Origin: Clostridium sp. OS1-26
Lineage (GTDB): Bacteria; Bacillota; Clostridia; Clostridiales; Clostridiaceae
Reading direction: 5' to 3'
Length of the DNA: 64,000 nucleotides
Assembly: GCF_030915445.1 (NCBI RefSeq)
Contig: NZ_CP133264.1
Location: 4,869,208-4,933,207 of the forward strand
The notes under the pieces were generated by a model. That model worked only from the letters and a program-made list of their open reading frames with translations. It had not been told where the DNA came from and ran no database searches. This document shows, in pieces, positions 8,369-17,594 of the stretch. Every line of letters starts with the position of its first letter. Position 1 is the first letter of the stretch. The translations under genes and the position numbers were made by a program.

Positions 8369-8932
8369 CTATTTTAGCAAAGCATACTGTATAATTTTAA
8401 TCATTTCTTGGAGTAATTCGTCTCTTTCTGCTTCGCTTTTGTGGCTATTAACTGCAATTGCTTTTACTGGATAAAATATAATTGCTAATAAATTATCATT
8501 ATTATAATTTTTAATAATATGATTTTTTTTCATCTCATCTATGAAATTATTAATATTGCAGATACCTTTTGCTTTTGAACAACTACTAGCTAATGATGGA
8601 CAATTTGAAAACTGATCTACGAAGTGAAAAATTTCTTCATGTTCTTGAATATAGGTATAATAACTTCTCACAAGTATTTCTATAAGTTTTTGTCCTTCCA
8701 TCTCTTTATGCACTCTATTTAAAAGATAATTGAAAATTTCTTCTGAGTACTCACGATAAATATCCTGCAGCATGCTTTCTTTGTTTTCATAATATATATA
8801 TACCGTTGCTGGAGAAACTCCTGCCTTTTTAGCAATTTTTGAAATAGAAGTACCATGAAAACCTTCTTCAAGTATTAGTTTTATTACTGCTTCTTTTATA
8901 CTTTTTTCTTTTTCATCATCTTTCTTTCTCAT
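8369..8932 (-). CDS. TetR/AcrR family regulator, probable repressor of lon and itself
   Basis: A classic TetR N-terminal helix-turn-helix (residues about 10-55; GTSISKIAKKAGVSP then VYIYYENKESM) is followed by an all-helical ligand and dimer domain. The start at 8932 is chosen because AGAGGTGG lies just upstream; the longer in-frame TTG/ATT region overlaps the promoter. The gene is about 120 bp upstream of lon on the same strand. A palindrome in its -35/-10 spacer resembles the one before lon, which indicates autoregulation and control of lon. The inducer is unknown. The ligand domain contains CPSLASSCSKAKGIC, a cysteine-rich stretch that could sense thiol stress, but this is only inference. 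Confidence 0.85.
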   Translation of the reverse strand: MRKKDDEKEKSIKEAVIKLILEEGFHGTSISKIAKKAGVSPATVYIYYENKESMLQDIYREYSEEIFNYLLNRVHKEMEGQKLIEILVRSYYTYIQEHEEIFHFVDQFSNCPSLASSCSKAKGICNINNFIDEMKKNHIIKNYNNDNLLAIIFYPVKAIAVNSHKSEAERDELLQEMIKIIQYALLK

Positions 8933-8956
8933 CTGACCACCTCTGTCTATGTCTTT

Positions 8957-8985
8957 ATAATAAACGATCATTCATTTATTGTCAA
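8957..8985 (-). promoter_or_regulatory. tetR promoter with operator in the spacer
   Basis: The minus strand carries TTGACA (8985-8980), exactly 17 bp, then TATTAT (8962-8957). The 16-bp operator AAACGATCATTCATTT (8962-8977) fills the spacer. This is the expected geometry for autorepression. Confidence 0.75.
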
Positions 8986-9301
8986 TAGTAACTTTACGCC
9001 CCTGGGGTACTTTTCTATAAACAGAGCTCCTTACCACATTAGCATATTCTTCATCAATAAACTTATCTGTAGAGGTTAAAACTCCTGCTATAATAAAATA
9101 CTGATTTCTTTCATCATCTATTTCCTTAACTAACTCTATGGTATCCAATAAGTTCATGTTTATCTTTTTTAATATTCTTATCTTCTTCATAATACTTTCT
9201 GGAAATTCATTTGGAAGCATCTCAACTATTTTAGGATAGTTAAGTCCATACATAATATAAATAATAATAGCGCTCATCAAAGGTTTTATTTCATATAGCA
9301 A
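8972..9301 (-). pseudogene. C-terminal remnant of an unknown protein, cut by a palindromic repeat
   Basis: The open frame of about 100 codons ends inside the tetR promoter and begins inside palindromic element copy 3. It has no ribosome site before its TTG (9301) or ATG (9277). Residues ILKKINMNLLDTIEL and FIIAGVLTSTDKFIDEEYA look like the C-terminal helical part of Rpn/PD-(D/E)XK 'transposase-like' nucleases of clostridia, but this is a weak resemblance. No catalytic part is present. It is probably a truncated relic. Confidence 0.45.
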
Positions 9302-9378
9302 GTAAGGCTTGTCAAGAAACCCAGGGTGAAAATCTTTTCCACTCAGAGTTCCTAGTGAGTGTATGCTAGACTCACTTA
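9298..9378 (+). repeat. Dispersed palindromic element, family 1, copy 3
   Basis: The left end is GCAAGTAAG (9298-9306), the inner stem is AACCCAGGGT with its degenerate partner ACTCAGAGTT (9341-9350), and the right end is CTCACTTA. It has the same orientation as copies 1 and 2. It forms the upstream border of the truncated frame above. Confidence 0.7.
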
Positions 9379-9432
9379 TAAATGCTTCTACGGCTGATTC
9401 CTTCCATATAGGAGAGTTGAGAAAAATTAAGC

Positions 9433-11762
9433 TTAACTTATTTTCTTAACAACACCAGTACTGCCGTTAACAATTATAAAATCGCCTGTTTTAAGTTCCG
9501 TCGTTGCAATTCCACATCCTACAACTGCTGGAATACCCAGCTCACGTGCCACAATAGCGGCATGGGATAATGGTGCCCCAAGATCTGTAATAATCGCAGC
9601 TGCTTTAGGAAACAAAGGTGTCCAGCCAATGTTTGTCATAGTTGTTACAAGGATTTCTCCCTTTTGAAAATCTTCTGCTTCCTCAAAGCTGTGCAAAATA
9701 CGAACGCTTCCTTCAACTGTGCCTGGGGCACCTGCAAAACCTTTAATTATATTTTCATCCTTTACTGGTGTCGCAGCATTAGGATCATAATAGTCCTGTC
9801 TTCTATCCTTGGAATTGATCCATTCCTTTGGATTAAACCTGCCTCTAATTAACTGTGGAAAAACTGGCAGCTTTTGATATTCTTCGAAATTTTTGCGCCT
9901 TATTGGCAGCTTAACAAGCATTTCATTGTCTCCCTGCAGGAATTTTGGAACTTCAAAGCAGTACATCATAAATATATCCTCACCAATTCCTGTTGCTGAT
10001 CCGATTCTCAAAAGCAAATGCCTCATGACTCTAAATACCTTAACAAACTCATTTCTCAATGATTCACGGGTATGTGCATCCTTAGAGACCTTTTCAAGCT
10101 TTTTCTCAAGCCACTCCTGCTTACCAGGGAATTTTTGTAGAAAAAGCTCCTTACCATTCATAAACTCACTTTGCTGCTTTTTCATTAGTTCTGTGGCACT
10201 TAAGTTTGCATTCTTAAATTCTTTAATTTGCTTTTCAATAAAGGAAGGGTCATCTGCAGGATATTCATAATAAACCTCAAACTCATGAGGGCTTCTATGT
10301 CCGTAAAACTCCAGATATTTTTCAGGAGTTAAGCTGCCACTCATAACTTGCTCTATTGCCAGCAGCGGCTTCATGCTTACAAGGCTTTGTTCACCGCTGA
10401 AATTAGAACATAACAGATTAGCCAATTCTTCTCCTGCCATCTTGGCAAGTTTTTTTCTGAGGGTTGCGAGTGTAGCACTTCCTGCTCCGCCAAACCATAT
10501 ACTCCATAATGCAGATAAAAAAGGTCTTACATCAGATGTCCAGAGCCTTAATAACTCCTCCCTAGTGTTTGCGGCTTCTATCCTTTCAAGAGTTTTCACA
10601 TACCACACAGGTGTATTCTCCAAGTAGTAAGACTTTTGTTTTTTGAATCCCGCATCCTTTTTATACTCTTTTTGGATCTCTGAAACATCTCCTTGATTAA
10701 ATAAGCCGTTCCAAAAGGATAAATAGGCACTTCAATGTTCTCAGGAATATTGCCAAACACGTCACTTATAAGCTCCTTAGCCTTTTCTACATTATATCCA
10801 AGTACTCTTAATGAAGAAATCATAACACTGATATTTGAATAGGTTCTGCCACAAATATTACCAAACATGAAATACCCAGGCACCTTCTGACACTCCAAAT
10901 CCATCTCATGCAGCAAGCTCCAAGTAAAGGGACTCATTACATCGGGTACAGCCTCTCCTACATTATTACTGCTCCATAATGCATCTGTATCAAGACTTTG
11001 ATTTATCTCATAGGTATCATAATCAATGGTTTGAAGAGTTGTAATTGGACGTGCCTGCACTATATAAAGCTCTCCAACATCCACAACCCATTCAATATCA
11101 AGCATGCAGCCAAAAATTTTCTCTGCTTTCAATGCTGCTTTATACAAAGCCTTTGCATAGGATGCCAAGTCCTTATCACCATTATACTTTCCACCAATTC
11201 TTGAAATGGTAAAAGGATAAGCGTTTTTCTCCCCTGAAACAAGCTGCTCCCCTGCACCAAAAACAAAGTTTCCTACCATATTTACATGGCTTCCGGTAAT
11301 TGGGTCTGCAGAAAAAAACACCCCTGCCATCTTTGCATTTATCATGCTTTGAACTACAACTGCAATTTTGTGTTCATCATCAATACCATGAACCTTGCTA
11401 TATTCACTCACACGTTCTGACTTTGCAGAAGCTGCAACCTTTTCTATTGCAGAAAACACATCAACTCTTGCCACATCCAGTACCGATTCAAACTCCCCTG
11501 CAAATGAGGTTTTTGCACTGTCCTCTGAAAGAGCAGAGGAACGAACTGCAAAAGTGCCCTCAGGCAGCATTTCAAGACACTTTTCAATGTCTAAGTGTGC
11601 CTCTTTCTTCAATTCATTATTTTCGAAAGCCTCAGACAAAATAACAAATCCATTCGGTACCGCAATTCCTGCATTGTACATTCTACAAAGGGAGCTTCCC
11701 TTTCCCCCTGCATAGCCAAGAGCTTCATTAGTAATGTCACTAAAATTATAAGCAAATTTCAT
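9433..11762 (-). pseudogene. PEP-synthase-family protein, rifamycin phosphotransferase-like, frameshifted
   Basis: The N-terminal ATP-grasp (PPDK_N) domain begins FSDITNEALGYAGGKG and contains AVRSSALSED and IVQARPITT. A helical middle region follows, then a C-terminal phosphohistidine swivelling domain with GAPLSHAAIVAREL. The chain ends right after that domain with no PEP-binding barrel. That order and length (about 776 aa) fit rifamycin phosphotransferases rather than true PEP synthase; these transfer the beta-phosphate of ATP to the drug. The substrate here is unproven. The frame breaks at 10713-10716 (four A on the plus strand): one more base restores PFWNGLFNQGDVSEIQKEY. A GGAGG site precedes ATG 11762. 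It forms an operon with the upstream tetR-like gene. Confidence 0.75.
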
Positions 11763-11864
11763 ACTATTATTCCTCCTTCATTACATTCGTCGGAACATGA
11801 GGCAACCCTAACATGTCAGTCCCGCTGGCTATGTTACCCGTTAAAGTCCCTTTAGATCTTTGAC

Positions 11865-12498
11865 CTACTTATAAAATGCAGTACGCAGCACAGTTATATA
11901 TTCATCTATTTCTCTTATATATCGTTCATGTTCCTTATTGTAATCTTCAATGAGTTTTCCCTGTGAAGCCTGAGCCTCACTGTAGCCCCTAAGGGTATAT
12001 ATAATAATGTCGATTACCTTTTGAATATCATTATTTTCTTTAAAAAGAGATAAATCAATGTCTTTAAGTATCTCCTTCTGTGCATCAAAAAACATTTGAG
12101 TTGAGTACTTATTAATTTTTTCAGACACAATAGGGTCTTTTTCAAAATAAGCTGATGACACAAAATCGAAAATAGCAGGATATTTATTGGTTAACTCTAA
12201 TTTTAATAAAAACATTTTACGCAATCTCTTTAAAACATCCCTTTCCTTCATGTCAATCCGGGCATAGAAATCCTGCATTATAGTGGTGATCGCATATTCA
12301 AACAAGAAAGTATACAAATCCTTTTGTCCCGAAATAATGAAAAAGTAAGCCCTTTGATATCTCGGCTTCTGAAATTATCTCATCTGTAGCTGTTTTCTTG
12401 TAGCCATTCTTTGCAAACTTGCGCATAGCCACAGTAAGCAAGGTGTTCCGCTTCGTATCTTCCATTGTAAATATCTTGTGTTTTGTTAATTTTTCCAC
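11865..12498 (-). pseudogene. TetR family regulator of the phosphotransferase-like gene, frameshifted
   Basis: A GTG start at 12498 has GGGAGAGG upstream. The helix-turn-helix is clear (TDEIISEAEISKGLLFHYFGTK), then the frame breaks at 12322-12325, an A4 run on the coding strand. Two missing A would give the usual GTKKDLYTFLFEY, and a one-base insertion is the other option. The ligand-binding half continues from 12317 to 11865 and is otherwise normal. Total length would be about 211 aa. Two operator-like palindromes lie directly upstream, and the gene is co-directional with the phosphotransferase-like gene 103 bp away, so it likely represses that operon in response to a drug. Confidence 0.8.
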
Positions 12499-12521
12499 TT
12501 AAACCTCTCCCTACAATAGCA

Positions 12522-12568
12522 TTGACTGATTTAGTCAATATTATAGACTCATTGACCAATCTAGTCAA
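12522..12568. promoter_or_regulatory. Two tandem TetR operators
   Basis: TTGACTGATTTAGTCAA (12522-12538) and TTGACCAATCTAGTCAA (12552-12568) are near-identical 17-bp palindromes with 30-bp centre spacing, which is three helical turns. They lie just upstream of the TetR start, so two dimers could bind on one face. Confidence 0.8.
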
Positions 12569-12651
12569 TAGATTCTGTGAAATATTTTAAGCACCTACTG
12601 CATTCACTAATCCAGCACATTTACCTAGTGCCTTCTAGTGTTTGAAATTCA

Positions 12652-12680
12652 AAAAGGAGTTCTTCATAGCACTCCTTTTA
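12652..12680 (-). terminator. Terminator of the DUF3189 gene
   Basis: AAAAGGAGT / ACTCCTTTT stem with about 10-nt loop, followed on the minus strand by TTTTTGAATTTC. It starts 11 bp after the gene's stop codon. Confidence 0.75.
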
Positions 12681-12690
12681 GATTGATTTA

Positions 12691-13203
12691 TCATTTTTTC
12701 TTAAATTCCTTATTATCTAAAATAATTACCCCTGACTTATCTTCCTTCGCTGCCTTCTTTGTGTGATTTACAAGTTTTATAACGTCCTTGTATGATTGTT
12801 TTGCTCCCTTTACAAGCAAGGGCACTCCTATAAAATCTATTTTTAACCATCTAGAAAATAATCCACCAAAAGTCATTGGTAAGGGAACAGTTGGCGACGT
12901 ATTAGAAAATATAATTTTCTCATTTAATATATTTTGTTTATGAAGCATAGAAGCTAAATTATATAATCCTGGAATTAAAACCTTAGAACGTCCCCTTCCT
13001 ACAGCATAGACTTTGTTTCCATCTTCATCACTTCCATAATAAAAAAGTTCTCCACGATTTCCATATACTAACTTATTAAAGTTAGGTAATTCCAATATTT
13101 CATCCTTAGTCGGTTCTCGGGTTTCATCCAGCATTTTTAAGTGATAAGCAATTGCTAGAATAGATGAGTGGGTTCCTCCATAGCAATTATATATGTATAT
13201 CAT
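12691..13203 (-). CDS. DUF3189 family protein
   Basis: The N-terminus MIYIYNCYGGTHSS is typical of DUF3189, an uncharacterised family found in spore-forming clostridia. Its beginning resembles a nucleotide-binding loop: a hydrophobic strand followed by CYGGTHSS, which could bind phosphate. The remaining part alternates helices and strands (KVLIPGLYNLASML, IIFSNTSPTVPLP) and ends with a basic tail. It has no signal peptide. The start has an AGGTGA site. It appears monocistronic, with its own terminator. I infer a cytoplasmic role linked to sporulating cells, but no biochemical role is known to me. Confidence 0.75.
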   Translation of the reverse strand: MIYIYNCYGGTHSSILAIAYHLKMLDETREPTKDEILELPNFNKLVYGNRGELFYYGSDEDGNKVYAVGRGRSKVLIPGLYNLASMLHKQNILNEKIIFSNTSPTVPLPMTFGGLFSRWLKIDFIGVPLLVKGAKQSYKDVIKLVNHTKKAAKEDKSGVIILDNKEFKKK

Positions 13204-13310
13204 TTAAATCACCTAATTTCTTATTTTTTTGCTTTATTTTAATTATTGTATTATGTGCATTCTACATTGATATTAAACACTCTATAGTAATTCATATACC
13301 CCTACCAAAA

Positions 13311-14066
13311 CTAATCTCTTAACAATTTCATTAATTTATGTGCACCTCCATCAGCATTAACAATATCATCATCTGTAAGGCCTGCCTCAACTGCAATATT
13401 ATATGCATTACCAAAATCCCCTACATCCTCCGATTTGTGTGCATCACTTCCCAATGAAAATTTAACCCCCATATTCTTCAACTTTTTTATTGTTTCAATA
13501 TCCATATTCCTATGACTTCTGTTAATTTCCAAAGCAGTATTTCTTAGAGCAGCAATCTTCCCAATTTCGATAATATCTGGATTTACATGCTCTAATGGAT
13601 GATTTAATATTGCAATTTCATATTTTTTAATAGCATTAATTGCAGCTTCTGTATAATTCCTCAATAGAAGTGGATTTTGTAACGCTCCAGGATGATAACC
13701 CACACAAATTATGTCCAGGTAATCAATTATTTCATCTTTAATATCTATATCTCCTTTTTTAGTAACAATATTACACTCTACACCAAGAAGAATCTTAAAG
13801 TCATTCTCCTTCAATAATGAACTCTTATTAAAATCATCAATTACGTTACGTAATTTTTTATATTGATTTAGCTTCATTCCGAAGGTAATATGCTTATAAC
13901 CATGATCTGTTATGGCAATTTCTTTTAATCCTTTTTTTATTCCAGCTTTAACATTTGATTCAATATTTCCTTTTGCATGCTCTCCCCAAATAATATTAAA
14001 TAGAGGAATATGACCCTTAGCAATATTAGTATGAGTATGATAGTCTGCAATAATCTTAAAACCCAT
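13311..14066 (-). CDS. PHP-domain metal-dependent phosphoesterase
   Basis: The PHP (polymerase and histidinol phosphatase) fold has all metal-binding motifs: DYHTHT near the N-terminus, AITDHG, GVECNI, NHPLEH and LGSDAHKSED. These place it with YcdX-like phosphatases, enzymes with two or three metal ions that hydrolyse phosphate monoesters. The substrate is unknown. Length of about 251 aa is normal. The start is ATG 14066 with GGAGGG upstream. The IS200/IS605 right end stops only about 28 bp upstream of this start, so the native promoter has probably been displaced and transcription may now come from the element. Confidence 0.85.
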   Translation of the reverse strand: MGFKIIADYHTHTNIAKGHIPLFNIIWGEHAKGNIESNVKAGIKKGLKEIAITDHGYKHITFGMKLNQYKKLRNVIDDFNKSSLLKENDFKILLGVECNIVTKKGDIDIKDEIIDYLDIICVGYHPGALQNPLLLRNYTEAAINAIKKYEIAILNHPLEHVNPDIIEIGKIAALRNTALEINRSHRNMDIETIKKLKNMGVKFSLGSDAHKSEDVGDFGNAYNIAVEAGLTDDDIVNADGGAHKLMKLLRD

Positions 14067-14093
14067 TTTATTCCCTCCATAGTTTAATATCTT

Positions 14094-14206
14094 GTGAACT
14101 ACACCCCACTTACTTCGTTGAAGTGGAGGCTTCGTGGTCAATACTACTACTGTAGCAAGTTTACCCACGCTCCAAAGGTTGAACCAACCTCAATATAATA
14201 CCAAAA
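14094..14206 (-). ncRNA. Right-end omegaRNA-like segment of TnpB
   Basis: The 113 bp between the tnpB stop and the element end contain the conserved hairpin CCTCCACTTC...GAAGTAAGTGGGG and end in GTAGTTCAC. In IS200/IS605 elements this region is transcribed with tnpB and forms the scaffold of its guide RNA. The guide would be the flanking bases just below 14094. Confidence 0.6.
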
Positions 14207-15292
14207 TTACATAGCTAATTTCAGCAAGTTTTTACTAGCATTTATGTCTCTGTCATGATGTATTCCACAGTTAGGACAAGTCCATTCTCTAAGTGCTAGG
14301 TTTTTTACTTCTTCATTTTTATAACCACATTTTGAACATAGTTGACTACTAGCATAGTTTGATGGAGCTATTATTATTTCCCTTCCATACCACTCTGCTT
14401 TATACTCTAACATTCTCCTAAACTCCGACCAACTAGCTTCACTTATAGCTTTCGCTAATTTGTGATTCTGTTGCATATTCTTAACTTTTAAGTCCTCAAT
14501 TACTATAGATTGATTTTCTCTAATTAGTTTAATTGATAACTTGTTTAAGAAATCTGCCCTCTGATTTGCTATTTTTTCATGTAATTTTGCAACCTTTAAT
14601 CTAGCTTTATTCCTATTATTACTGCCCTTTTGCTTGCGTGATAAATCTTTTTGCAGTTTAGAGAGCCTTTTTTCAAATTTTCTAAGATGTTTTGGATTAG
14701 GTTCTCTATATCCATCTGAACATATTGCAAATTCTTTCAATCCCATATCCACACCTATTTTTTTATCTACTTTAGGCAATACAAAATTTTCTATATCAAC
14801 TAGAATTGATATATAATATCTATCACTAGGTGTTTTAGATATAGTACAACTTTTTATTAATCCCTTGAATTCTCTATGCTGCTTCATTTTAATCATTGAT
14901 TTCAACTTAGGTATTTTTATATATCCCTTTTCTAGAAATACAGTCCCATTTTGATTATTAGTAGTATAACTATTAGTATTAGTTTTCTTTTTGAACTTAG
15001 GAAATCCAGTAGATTTATCTCTAAAAAAATTTTTATATGCTTTATCTAAATTTAATTGTGCATTAGCCAGTGCTAGACTATCAACTTCTTTTAACCATTG
15101 AAACTCTTTTTTATATTGTGTTGGTGTTGGATATTTTATATTTTTAATGTCTAATTCTTTATTTTCCTCATAGGCTTTAATCCTATCTGATAACATTTTA
15201 TTGTATATAAATCTAGTACATCCAAAAGTTTTTCTTAAATATAATCTTTGTTCTTCATTAGGATAAATCCTAAATTTATAAGTCTTCAGCAC
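14207..15292 (-). CDS. tnpB: TnpB, RNA-guided endonuclease of IS200/IS605
   Basis: At 361 aa this is a full-length TnpB of the Cas12 ancestor type. An N-terminal wedge/HTH region starts with LKTYKFRIYPNEEQ. The RuvC-like nuclease has its three acidic residues visible in KIGVDMGLKEF (Asp), SIVIEDLKVKN (Glu) and HHDRDINASKN (Asp). A zinc finger is formed by CSKCGY and CPNCG. No frameshift is seen, so this copy may be active even though its tnpA is broken. TnpB cuts at target-adjacent-motif sites directed by the right-end RNA and helps element retention. Confidence 0.92.
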   Translation of the reverse strand: MLKTYKFRIYPNEEQRLYLRKTFGCTRFIYNKMLSDRIKAYEENKELDIKNIKYPTPTQYKKEFQWLKEVDSLALANAQLNLDKAYKNFFRDKSTGFPKFKKKTNTNSYTTNNQNGTVFLEKGYIKIPKLKSMIKMKQHREFKGLIKSCTISKTPSDRYYISILVDIENFVLPKVDKKIGVDMGLKEFAICSDGYREPNPKHLRKFEKRLSKLQKDLSRKQKGSNNRNKARLKVAKLHEKIANQRADFLNKLSIKLIRENQSIVIEDLKVKNMQQNHKLAKAISEASWSEFRRMLEYKAEWYGREIIIAPSNYASSQLCSKCGYKNEEVKNLALREWTCPNCGIHHDRDINASKNLLKLAM

Positions 15293-15301
15293 AATATCAC
15301 C

Positions 15302-15695
15302 TCATTTCATACCTTGATTTTCAATATACTTTCTAACTACATCTATGGGAGTACCGCCAGTTGTTATAAGACAGTAACTTCTTGACCAAAAATATTCCTT
15401 CCATAGCTGTTCTCTTATTTGAGAAAATTCCTTTTTTATAAGTCTACTACTAGCACTTTTGTAAGCATTAATAAATTTTGATATATCAGTATTTGGATAA
15501 CCTCTAAAGAGTAAATGTACATGATCTAAATCATGATTCCATTCTTCTAAAGTTATATTTTGGACATATATACTCAAATATATCCTTTAATCTATTCGTC
15601 ATTTTATCATCTATAACTTTTCGTCTATACTTAATAACTAATACCAAATGATAGTTTAGCAAGAATACTGAATAATTATTATTGTCTAATTTCAT
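15302..15695 (-). pseudogene. tnpA: TnpA, Y1 transposase of IS200/IS605, frameshifted
   Basis: Translation from ATG 15695 (AAGG upstream) gives MKLDNNNYSVFLLNYH, a normal TnpA start. It reaches ICPKYNF and then runs into TGA. The remaining protein, in another frame, contains EEWNHDLDHVHLLF (HUH motif region), KSASSRLIKKEF, and the catalytic Tyr region DVVRKYIENQG. A deletion of about five bases near 15570-15580 best explains the break; the family usually reads YNITLEEWNHD here. Without TnpA this element cannot transpose by itself. Confidence 0.82.
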
Positions 15696-15971
15696 TGATA
15701 ACACTACCTTTCAGTATATGTAATTGAATATCGATTATCATACTTGTTGCCTATCGGCAAGTGCTATCCATCTCCCGCCTATAGAGGATGGGAGAATTCC
15801 GCACATTAGGTTAAATAACTGCTTCATTATCAAATTGAAAAGCTTCTTGTATCCACCTATGAAATTCCCTATTGCGTGTTTATCATCCAGTTTTATTTTG
15901 CCCATATTACTGTATAATACTTCCTTCCAACGATTCGGAGAAAAGAACGTGACGATTTTGATTGCATTCAA

Positions 15972-16002
15972 AAGGGCTCTAGCACCAACTGCTAAAGCCC
16001 TT
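15972..16002 (-). terminator. Terminator overlapping the end of the LysM-GH3 gene
   Basis: AAGGGCTTTAGCA / TGCTAGAGCCCTT on the minus strand, 12 of 13 pairs, followed by TTTT. The 5' arm contains the stop codon of the glycosidase gene. Confidence 0.75.
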
Positions 16003-17443
16003 GTTTACGCATTTCTTCAACTGTTCCTTGAATATCATTATTTATTTTATTAACATCGATTGAGTTTATTGTAGCATCATTTAAGTTATATTTTTGTTTT
16101 AACTTAAGTATCCTGTATACGCTTTCGTTTATCCTTTCCATAGAAATTGTGCCATTTCTTGCTGCATTTATTAAAGCATTAATTACTTTTTCTTCATAAT
16201 CATAACCATGGGCCACTAAAACTATATCGCTTCCTGCATTAACTGATCTAACGGCAGCATTGCTTATATCGTAGTATTTGACAATTGCACCCATAGTCAT
16301 ATCATCAGTAATAACTACACCCATGAAGCCTAATTGCCCTCTTAAAATATCTGTAATTATTGTCTTCGATAACGAAGCAGGATATGTCGGATCAATCTTA
16401 TATAATAATATGTGGGCAACCATTACTGCATCTGCTCCATTATTGATTGCAGCTTCAAAAGGTATCAGTTCAAAGCTTTTAAGCCTGTTCAGATCACTGC
16501 TGACAGCGGGCAGTCCTACATGAGAGTCAACAGATGTATCACCATGTCCTGGAAAATGCTTGACAACTGGGATTACACCACCACCCTGGATACCTTTCAT
16601 GGTCTGTACACCCAATTTGCTTACAATTTGGGCATTGGAGCCAAATGATCTGTCTCCTATTACAGGATTGTTGGGATTACTGTTTATATCCAAGACAGGT
16701 GCAAAATCCACGTTAAAGCCAAATGCTTTTATTTCTTCCGCTATGGTATATCCAGTCTTATAGGAAAGCTCGCCATTGTTCGCTTTCCCTATTACTTCAT
16801 TAGAAGGAAACTTTCTAAACTCTGAAGGCATCCTGCTTACCCTTCCGCCTTCCTCATCAACCGACATAAATAAAGGTATTTTATTTATATGATTAGTAAT
16901 CTTTATATAGTTTATTAAAGCTAAAAGCTGGCTCGCGTTCTTCACATTATATCCATATAAAATGAAGCCGCCAACATGGTAATTTCTAATCAAAGACCTG
17001 ACCTGATCATTAACTTCATAGCCATCGAATCCTACTATAACCATTTGACCGATTTTTTCTTCCAGTGTCATTTCACTGATCAGCTTTGCTACAGGATCAT
17101 ATACCGGCACGCAAAGCTTTTGCCCAATAAATATTGCATTCGGATTTGTTATCTGAGGATTCGCAACCAATAATTCTTGAATGATTACAGAATATTTACC
17201 GGCTATTGAAAACAGGGTATCTCCACTTTTTACCGTATAAGTAGAATACCCTGAGGGACATCCAAGAGGTACGCATATATGTTGCCCAACCGAAAGATAA
17301 TTGGGATTGATTCCCGGATTTGCTTCCAGGATACTTGCAAGGCTCACATAATGTGCTAGAGCAATTTTATATAACGTATCTCCTGGTTTAATAATATAGG
17401 AATATTGGTTTTGTGGACACTGCCTGTTGAGATGATACAGCAT
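15992..17443 (-). CDS. Two LysM domains + GH3 beta-N-acetylhexosaminidase (NagZ-like)
   Basis: The enzyme removes N-acetylglucosamine from peptidoglycan fragments or walls. Two LysM modules (about residues 13-58 and 68-113; YIIKPGDTLYKIA, YTVKSGDTLFSIA) bind glycan. They are followed by a GH3 domain with KIGQMVIVGF, DEEGGRVSR, the loop KHFPGHGDTSVDSH, and the nucleophile Asp in ITDDMTMGAI. There is no signal peptide. LysM domains at the very N-terminus without one suggest delivery to the spore surface by the mother cell, as for other spore LysM proteins; this is inference. The C-terminus differs from the fragment copy at 26934. A second gene copy exists as split halves at 26934 and 37693. Confidence 0.88.
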   Translation of the reverse strand: MLYHLNRQCPQNQYSYIIKPGDTLYKIALAHYVSLASILEANPGINPNYLSVGQHICVPLGCPSGYSTYTVKSGDTLFSIAGKYSVIIQELLVANPQITNPNAIFIGQKLCVPVYDPVAKLISEMTLEEKIGQMVIVGFDGYEVNDQVRSLIRNYHVGGFILYGYNVKNASQLLALINYIKITNHINKIPLFMSVDEEGGRVSRMPSEFRKFPSNEVIGKANNGELSYKTGYTIAEEIKAFGFNVDFAPVLDINSNPNNPVIGDRSFGSNAQIVSKLGVQTMKGIQGGGVIPVVKHFPGHGDTSVDSHVGLPAVSSDLNRLKSFELIPFEAAINNGADAVMVAHILLYKIDPTYPASLSKTIITDILRGQLGFMGVVITDDMTMGAIVKYYDISNAAVRSVNAGSDIVLVAHGYDYEEKVINALINAARNGTISMERINESVYRILKLKQKYNLNDATINSIDVNKINNDIQGTVEEMRKQGL

Positions 17444-17594
17444 AAAATTTTCACCACTTTCATATGTGTTTCTATGCTATATTATGTTCTCTATGAAGGA
17501 ACTGTTACGTATAGCAAATATTATTTTCCCAATATTTGTAGATTGTCAACTACTTTTGACCCACATTAACGAGCAAAACTGATCCACCAAATGA

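Larger units (their letters stand above)
14094..15770 (-). mobile_element. IS200/IS605-family insertion sequence
   Basis: The order on the minus strand is a left end with a hairpin (about 15738-15770, ACTTGCC / GGCAACAAGT), broken tnpA, tnpB, then a right end. The right end at 14094-14130 has the typical subterminal hairpin CCACTT / AAGTGG and a GTAGTTCAC end. There are no terminal inverted repeats, as expected. The left boundary is approximate. Confidence 0.8.

Noticed and set aside
8996..9010. CCCCTGGGGTACTT resembles the core of repeat family 2
   Set aside because: Only about 14 bp match and the rest of the 48-bp core is absent; likely a chance palindrome.
15738..15971. A 77-codon minus-strand frame between the IS200/IS605 left end and the GH3 terminator
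   Set aside because: No ribosome site, no recognisable family, and it runs into the IS end hairpin; it may be a relic but cannot be supported as a gene.
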